In this document: one piece after another, positions 13,101-17,585 of the stretch
Layout of the letters: each line of letters opens with the position of its first letter
Numbering within the stretch: position 1 is the stretch's first letter
NCBI GenBank assembly: GCA_965178525.1
Contig: CBCXVS010000156.1
Location: 1-17,585 of the forward strand
DNA length: 17,585 nucleotides
DNA from: CBCXVS01 sp965178525
GTDB taxonomy: Bacteria > Tectomicrobia > Entotheonellia > Entotheonellales > Entotheonellaceae
Direction of reading: 5' to 3'
Position numbers and translations under genes: made by a program
Notes under the pieces: model-generated
Told to the model about the DNA's origin: nothing
Databases searched by the model: none
The model's input: the letters and a program-made list of their open reading frames with translations, nothing else

Positions 13101-15647
13101 TACGCCGGGGCTCGGATTAACGCCGATATGGCAGCCCAGTTGCAAGACACGCTACCGCGCTACCAGGCGACGCTGCGCGTCGACGCACTGGACATGGCGC
13201 AGTTTGCGCCTGATATGCGGGGCCGCGTGCACGCCGGGCTGACCCTGCAAGGGACGGGTTTGACGGAACAGAACCGGCGCGCGCGTCTCGACCTCGATGT
13301 CGATTCCACCCATTTTGCCCTGGCGCCCGGTTTGGCGGCCCGGCTCCGCGCCGAGGTAAATGGGGCAGCCGTACGGCTCAACACATTCCGTGTGCAGAGT
13401 GAGCCGGTAGAATTCGTCGCCAACGGTACGCTGTCGCAGACGCAACAGGCGGACCTGACCTATACCCTGACCCTCAACGACTTGACCTCGCTGCAGGAAT
13501 ACCTCGGGGTCATGATCGAGGCCCAAGGCCAACTCAAGGGTGAGGTCACAGGACCGCTCCAGGCGCTGCGCACCCAGGGCGCCCTGCGGATCAAGCCCTG
13601 GCGGTACGCCACGCTACAAGGGCAAGCGCTCAACGCCGACTTCACCGCCACCAATCTCCCGGCGGCGCCACAGGGCTCGATCACGGCGCAGGTATCCGGA
13701 CTGCAAGGCCCCTCATTGCCCAACAGTGCACTGCAACTGCAAGGCGCGTATAAGACCGAGCAGGGGACATTTGACCTCAGCGTGACTCAGGGGCCATTTC
13801 AGCACACCCAACTCGCGGGGCACGTCAGGCTGCCGGCTGGGCAGCACCTGACCCTCAGCACTCTACGCCTACAAAAGCAGGATTGGGTGTGGGCAAATCC
13901 CGCCCCTATTGAAATCGTGCGCAATGCCCAGGGTAGGCTGCAGTTGCGTGATTTCGTGTTGCAGAACGGCGACCAAGAGATCCGGGTGCAAGGTAGCCTC
14001 TCGCCCGATGGCGCCGTGGCTGGCAACGTAGGGCTGCAACACCTACACATTCGCCCTAACATCCTGGCCCTGGCGCCGAATGCAGCGGCCCCAGACGGCG
14101 ACGTGCAGCTCGATTTGACGCTCAGCGGCACATTGCAACAACCCGAGGCCAATGGCGCCTTACAACTGGCCGCCCTGCAATGGCAAAAACAATCCCTAGG
14201 CGATGTGCACGCCACACTTGGTTTTGCAAACGACACGCTCCGCACCGATCTGAGCTGGCGCGACCAACAAGCAGAACTTCTCAGGGTGAATGGGACATGG
14301 GGTCTCGATGCGAAAGGCGCGGTGGCCATGCGCGTGCAAGCATCGGATTTCGACCTCGCACGGCTGACCTCGTTGAGCCAGGCGGTGCGGCAAAGCGCCG
14401 GCAGCCTCAATCTTGACCTGCGCTTGGCCGGCACGCAGCAGCAACCCGAGATCCATGGTGACTTGGCAGTCCGCGATGGCACGTTACAACTGGATGTAAC
14501 CGGCGAGCGCTACCAAGATATCCGCACCCGTCTGCGCTTTGCCGGAAACCGGGTCAACCTAGAAGCGTTTCATGTCGGGTCACGGAGTGGCAGCCTGCAG
14601 CTGCAAGGGTGGCTGCAAAGCGCCGGACTCGCGTTAGACCAGCTCGATATCACCATGAAGGCGCAGGATTTCACCGCCATGTACACCCCCGCCATCGAGG
14701 CGGTCGTGACGTCCGACCTCACGGCCCGCGGTTCCCTGCAAGCGCTCGCGGTCAGCGGCGATGTCACGATACCCCGTGCCCGCATTCGGGTCGAGGGCTT
14801 ACTCGGCGGGGGACCGGCAGCCGTCAAACCCGAGGAGCTGACCGTCGAAGGCGTGTATGGCCCCGGCGTGATCCCACAAGCCACCTCCGCGGGCAAGACG
14901 TCCCCCACCAGCCCATTGGATCCGCTGTCGTTTCTGCAGGCCAATGTGAACATTGACCTGCCCAGAAATATCTGGGTGCAGGCGCATCGCACCGCGATCG
15001 AGTTGCAAGGCAATGTGGACGTCACGAAAGAACGGGGGCAACCGCTCATCCTCGCGGGCAGCATCGAAACCTTACGCGGTTTTGCCAGTTATCTCGGCAA
15101 AAAATTCGTCCTGGAGCAAGGCCAGATCACGTTCACCGGGTCTGAGGAGATCGACCCGTTCCTAGACGTCACCGCGACCCACAAGGTGTCGGACTACGTC
15201 GTCAGCATCCATGTGGAAGGCAAAAGCACGCAACCCAAGCTCATCCTGAGCAGCGACCCAGAATTAGAAGAAGCGGATATCGTCTCATTGCTACTCCTTG
15301 GCAAAACCACCGACCGTCTGACCAGCTCCGAGGAAGGGGCCTTGTCCAACACGGGCAAAAAGGTTGCCGGCAGCGTCGCCTCCGGAGCCCTGGAACAGAC
15401 GGTTGGCGCGGGGCTTGGCCTCGACACCATCGAAGTAGAAGTCGGCAACGACCCCGGTAGCGGACGGGTCGGGACGGGAAAGTATATTACTCAGGACATT
15501 TTTCTGTCATACGAGCGTCAGCTGGGCAAAGAGGGCGGCAACACCGTTGGCGTCGAATTCAGTCTCAACCGCCGCCTGAAACTCAAAGGCACGAGCAGCG
15601 ATATTGGCGAATCGGCCGTGGATCTCATGTGGCGACACGATTATTGA
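10200..15647 (+). CDS. tamB: TamB, translocation and assembly module / AsmA-like bridge protein
   Basis: This 1815-residue protein has one N-terminal membrane anchor (about 5-27, LLWIGAGGILLLLGVLLLVLV) and then a very long periplasmic part of repeating beta-strand pieces (GxLxLQG, HLQLTLxG patterns), as in the lipid-groove proteins TamB, YhdP and YdbH. The last 350 or so residues are the TamB/DUF490 domain (GNVDVTKERGQPLILAGSI, LVLEQGQITFTGSEEIDP-like region, ILSSDPELEEADIVSLLLLGK, YITQDIFLSYERQLG, GVEFSLNRRLKLKG), which contacts the TamA barrel. It is considerably longer than E. coli TamB (about 1260 residues), and I find no cysteine in it. ATG 10200 is chosen because it begins the charged MIRR-plus-anchor; the ribosome site (GGGAAAG) is modest, and a TTG at 10179 is the alternative. 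The role is phospholipid transfer and/or outer-membrane-protein assembly with TamA. Confidence 0.93.
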   Translation: MIRRLLWIGAGGILLLLGVLLLVLVSPRVAQPVVAPVRAYLLRTGTAVVSQSLNGSLEVGALQGSLLSAPVLRHIVLRDAAGSVVGQLDEVRLRYHLAGLMRRRLLIHEMTLIRPQVTLIQEADGSWNFSGLVSTGAAERTAPPEEEVAGGGLPIDIELTSLRIRDGQLNLRHASLPGLRTVEGLQVQARGAVTPEGADIELQQVQARTQPAQVVLRTLSGAVQQRGQTLRIEDLRLETDNTLVTVTGTLPGGPERASLEARLKPLDVAEIGRILADDNLRGHLQMTLTAEGPPEALRLHSQLNMPGGALAFNGRFDIQNTPLRYQGKLDITQLNLASLAQRAAWQSDLNLHLDLQGSGTSLSELQGHVRMDILPSHVGDMMLNPSQIHVEAASQRLQVQRFHLDTSVARMSMDGVLDLSGTSALQYDLQVQLPDLRQLLGTDDLDGVVHLTGRAEGDWPNLTAHGTLQGQNIRYQANQAHTLHLTYEASQLGAQPHATAELQVEQVALGTFPVAALALQATYDGDQRQLRFATQAQQSSDYDGAAGGTLTLSDTGQDILLDTFRVRLEDHTWHAPEPLDVALGGDNVRIRSFRLVHEDESLALSGNLAGTRLDDLRLHATQIDLDFLRRLLALPELVGGRANLQTQVSGTFDDPQLQSELTVHTSPQPSVPFERFHATLDYAQQQLQGAVHLTQQQKDVLALHLDLPLRLAFTSMPIGERLVAKPVAIRLDILQPDLPALHRRLPQLPALTGSVQGAINLQGTYDHLHLDSTIELQRLGLTDAIEQLRAPLHLQGAMITAASVPALAEAFAQGHLAPTFRDLELSAPTISGRLPNRNAPASSLRLRNLLIQAEGQWTPQGLHATLHTLQLQAQALGLPRTTVALAGVLTPEELNLTRLKVRLPQSELRGQGHLALADQTLQFNLAIPRLRLDELPLALPDTLPRDVQGELTLQGRVQAPRVTAHLRYAGARINADMAAQLQDTLPRYQATLRVDALDMAQFAPDMRGRVHAGLTLQGTGLTEQNRRARLDLDVDSTHFALAPGLAARLRAEVNGAAVRLNTFRVQSEPVEFVANGTLSQTQQADLTYTLTLNDLTSLQEYLGVMIEAQGQLKGEVTGPLQALRTQGALRIKPWRYATLQGQALNADFTATNLPAAPQGSITAQVSGLQGPSLPNSALQLQGAYKTEQGTFDLSVTQGPFQHTQLAGHVRLPAGQHLTLSTLRLQKQDWVWANPAPIEIVRNAQGRLQLRDFVLQNGDQEIRVQGSLSPDGAVAGNVGLQHLHIRPNILALAPNAAAPDGDVQLDLTLSGTLQQPEANGALQLAALQWQKQSLGDVHATLGFANDTLRTDLSWRDQQAELLRVNGTWGLDAKGAVAMRVQASDFDLARLTSLSQAVRQSAGSLNLDLRLAGTQQQPEIHGDLAVRDGTLQLDVTGERYQDIRTRLRFAGNRVNLEAFHVGSRSGSLQLQGWLQSAGLALDQLDITMKAQDFTAMYTPAIEAVVTSDLTARGSLQALAVSGDVTIPRARIRVEGLLGGGPAAVKPEELTVEGVYGPGVIPQATSAGKTSPTSPLDPLSFLQANVNIDLPRNIWVQAHRTAIELQGNVDVTKERGQPLILAGSIETLRGFASYLGKKFVLEQGQITFTGSEEIDPFLDVTATHKVSDYVVSIHVEGKSTQPKLILSSDPELEEADIVSLLLLGKTTDRLTSSEEGALSNTGKKVAGSVASGALEQTVGAGLGLDTIEVEVGNDPGSGRVGTGKYITQDIFLSYERQLGKEGGNTVGVEFSLNRRLKLKGTSSDIGESAVDLMWRHDY

Positions 15648-15833
15648 TGGCGCACCATGCGCTTCCCCTCGAATCACCTTTCTCTTCTCAAACGCAGCAA
15701 AAGACGATATGCTGTCTCGCCATGAGGCATAGCATCTATTGGCCGACACGGTGCTGGCCATGGCGCGGCGCTCCGACAACACGAGGCAGCCGTCGCCTGA
15801 CCCTCAATATTTACTCACTAAAGGTACTGGCCC

Positions 15834-16850
15834 ATGGGTATCTTGATGACCGTCGTATTCCTGACACTCGGCATTTCCGCCCTGTGTTCGCTGTTTGAAG
15901 CCACCTTGTACTCAACTCGTATGGGAGCGTTGGAAGCCGTCAAATCCCAAGGCCGCCTGGGCCGGCAGGCGCAGCGGTTTATCAGCATGAAACGCCAAAT
16001 CGACGTCCCCATTGCCGCCATCCTCATCCTGAATACGATTGCCAACACCGCCGGCGCGACGCTGGCGGGGATGTATGCCGCGGATGTGCTGGGGGCGTCG
16101 CGGGTTCTGTTCTTCTCACTGGCCTTCACCCTGGGGATTCTGTTTTTATCCGAGATTTTGCCCAAGACCTTTGGGGCGGTCTACTGGCGCCGGATCTGGC
16201 CCCTGATCGTGTGGCCGCTCACCACCATGCGCTATGCTCTCTATCCTGCCATCGTCATCACACAAGCCGTCACCCATTTCATGACCCGAGGCCACACGGT
16301 CCCACCCATCACCGAGGATGAGATCGTGGCCATGGCCCGCCTGGGCGCTCAAGCAGGAGAAATCACCCCGGCGGAAAGTCACATGGTCCACAACATTATC
16401 GAGCTCGAAAACCGGCAGGTCAGGGAAATCATGACGCCGCGGACCGTGATCTTTTCGCTCGATGCCAATATGACGGTGGAAGAGGCGCTACCGCTGGTGA
16501 ATGCCAGAGGGTTTACCCGTATCCCCCTCTATGAAGAGGATCGGGAACACATCGTCGGGTACGTCATGTTTCAAGATCTCAGCGCCGCCCGCACGTCCAA
16601 TCGCGCCCATGCCCAACTCCGCGCCATGGCCAAACCGCTGACGTTCATTCCGGAAACCGTGAATTGCCTCACCTTGCTCACCACCTTCCTCAAATTCCGC
16701 CGGCACATTGCCATTGTCTCAGACGAATACGGGGGTGTGGCGGGCTTGGTGACGCTGGAGGATCTGATCGAAACGCTGCTTGGGGAAGAGATTGTGGATG
16801 AAACGGATCGCGTGGTCGATCTGCGCCAAAGTGCACGCCAACACCGCTAA
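15834..16850 (+). CDS. CNNM/CorC-family membrane protein (DUF21 plus CBS pair), short form
   Basis: This 338-residue protein has hydrophobic segments at about 1-22, 57-80, 89-110 and 118-143 forming a DUF21/CNNM domain with conserved polar spots SLFEATLYS (19-27), LNTIANT (66-72) and SEILPKT (106-112), which in this family line an ion path (Mg2+ export or Na+-coupled exchange). Two CBS units follow, at about 195-250 (REIMTPRTVIF, GFTRIPLYEE) and 260-325 (HIAIVSDEYGGVAGLVTLEDLIETLLGEEIVDE), which bind adenine nucleotides in relatives. The usual C-terminal CorC_HlyC domain is absent: the protein ends about 15 residues after the CBS pair. AAAGG lies 9-10 bases before the ATG. It stands 186 bases after tamB, with small hairpins but no clear terminator between, so read-through from the operon is possible. 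Confidence 0.9.
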   Translation: MGILMTVVFLTLGISALCSLFEATLYSTRMGALEAVKSQGRLGRQAQRFISMKRQIDVPIAAILILNTIANTAGATLAGMYAADVLGASRVLFFSLAFTLGILFLSEILPKTFGAVYWRRIWPLIVWPLTTMRYALYPAIVITQAVTHFMTRGHTVPPITEDEIVAMARLGAQAGEITPAESHMVHNIIELENRQVREIMTPRTVIFSLDANMTVEEALPLVNARGFTRIPLYEEDREHIVGYVMFQDLSAARTSNRAHAQLRAMAKPLTFIPETVNCLTLLTTFLKFRRHIAIVSDEYGGVAGLVTLEDLIETLLGEEIVDETDRVVDLRQSARQHR

Positions 16851-16925
16851 CGCGGTACGAACGAGTCGTAGGTGGTGAGGGCGTCATCATGTGACAGCAG
16901 CCGATGTCAGCAGAGGAGTTCAGCT

Positions 16926-17540
16926 ATGCCGTGCACCATTCGCTATGCGTTCGTGCCCCACATTGCCGGCAATGGCCCGAACCTGATTTATCAGTACCGC
17001 TTCGATGAGCAAACGGGCCATGTCACGCCAAACGACCCACCCACGGTCAGTCCAGGGCGTGACGCCGGTCCGCGCCACTTCTGTTTTCATCCGAGTCAAG
17101 ACATCCTGTATTTCTCCAATGAGCAGGAGTGCAGCGTCGAAGCGTATCATTTCGACATCACCCGTGGGACGCTGACGCCCTTTCAAGCGGTGTCAACGCT
17201 GCCCGAGGATTACACCGAGCGCAACTCTTGCGCCCAAATCCAGATCACACCGTCCGGGCAATTCGTATACGCCCCCAACCGAGGCCACAACAGCATTGCC
17301 TGCTTCGCGGTTGATGTTTCGACGGGCGCGTTAACCGCTATTGGGCGAGTTCCGACGGAGATGGTACCACGCGCATTTAGCATTGATCCTACCGGCCACT
17401 TCCTCTATGCCGCGGGACTGGAATCCGGTCAGCTCGCCTCCTATCGGATCGATAGCAACACCGGTATGTTACAGCCTCTGGACATCTACCCGCTGGGCGA
17501 CCGGCCGATGTGGGTGCTGATCGTGCAGCTACCAGGGTAG
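16926..17540 (+). CDS. Lactonase-family (7-bladed propeller) protein, C-terminal part only
   Basis: This 204-residue product starts at ATG 16926 with GAGGAG 7 bases upstream. It matches the C-terminal half or so of the 6-phosphogluconolactonase/lactonase family (PF10282): blade repeats GPRHFCFHPSQDILYFSNE, CAQIQITPSGQFVYAPNRG, RAFSIDPTGHFLYAAG and ending GDRPMWVLIV. Full members have about 340-390 residues; here roughly 150 N-terminal residues are missing. The bases just upstream (16851-16925) carry no family-like sequence, so this is a truncated gene or a short relative that could complete a propeller by pairing. There is no signal peptide. The His and Glu residues of the missing blades are unavailable, so lactonase activity is doubtful. 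Confidence 0.75.
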   Translation: MPCTIRYAFVPHIAGNGPNLIYQYRFDEQTGHVTPNDPPTVSPGRDAGPRHFCFHPSQDILYFSNEQECSVEAYHFDITRGTLTPFQAVSTLPEDYTERNSCAQIQITPSGQFVYAPNRGHNSIACFAVDVSTGALTAIGRVPTEMVPRAFSIDPTGHFLYAAGLESGQLASYRIDSNTGMLQPLDIYPLGDRPMWVLIVQLPG

Positions 17541-17585
17541 GTACAACCAAACGCGTCAGCATGCACGAGCATCGTACCCAGACGC

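Noticed and set aside
13799..14482. Long minus-strand frame inside tamB, cysteine- and serine-rich
   Set aside because: Typical mirror frame of a GC-rich gene; tamB is continuous and conserved on the other strand.
15650..15662. Hairpin GCGCA-CCA-TGCGC just after the tamB stop
   Set aside because: Only 5 pairs and followed by TTCCCC rather than a T run, so not convincing as a terminator.

Overview
The window is 17.6 kb of GC-rich DNA (apart from one AT-rich island) from a Gram-negative bacterium. The Gram-negative call rests on an Omp85-family outer-membrane barrel protein, a TamB-type periplasmic bridge protein, a periplasmic di-heme peroxidase and lipoprotein-type signals. The phylum cannot be read from the sequence. 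The gene mix would fit an environmental lineage such as Nitrospirota, Methylomirabilota or Tectomicrobia, but that is a guess. No rRNA, tRNA, CRISPR array, transposase or integrase was seen.

Left part (1-5280). On the minus strand lies a periplasmic-binding-like plus von Willebrand factor A (VWA) protein, cut by the window edge and split by an in-frame amber codon. A Shine-Dalgarno sequence and a GTG sit exactly at the break. Upstream of it is a 567-bp gene-free stretch with a strikingly AT-rich island (43 of 180 bases are G or C by hand count), several short inverted repeats, and a candidate folded RNA in front of a promoter. Next comes a tight two-gene operon on the plus strand (Nudix hydrolase, then luciferase-like flavin oxidoreductase). 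A small two-helix membrane protein converges on it from the minus strand, followed by a doubtful, possibly broken small gene and a classical short-chain dehydrogenase.

Middle (5300-6783). A minus-strand di-heme cytochrome c peroxidase carries its own candidate terminator and faces away from the next operon across a 393-bp divergent intergenic region.

Right part (6784-15647) is the core of the window. A BrkB/YihY-type inner-membrane protein with a C-terminal regulator-like domain overlaps by 4 bp an Omp85/TamA-like protein, followed about 100 bp later by an 1815-residue TamB. Together they can form a continuous inner-membrane to periplasm to outer-membrane path and probably serve envelope lipid or outer-membrane-protein delivery. 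The TamA-like protein has a lipobox holding its only cysteine, like the TamL variant. The gap between tamA and tamB holds two arrays built on 7-base units.

Downstream (15834-17540) are a CNNM/CorC-type membrane protein with a CBS pair but no C-terminal CorC domain, and a lactonase-family beta-propeller protein present only as its C-terminal part. I see no obvious new defence or mobile system. The most unusual items are the amber-split VWA protein, the lipobox TamA with the YihY-TamA-TamB arrangement, the AT island with the fold upstream of the Nudix gene, and the heptamer arrays.
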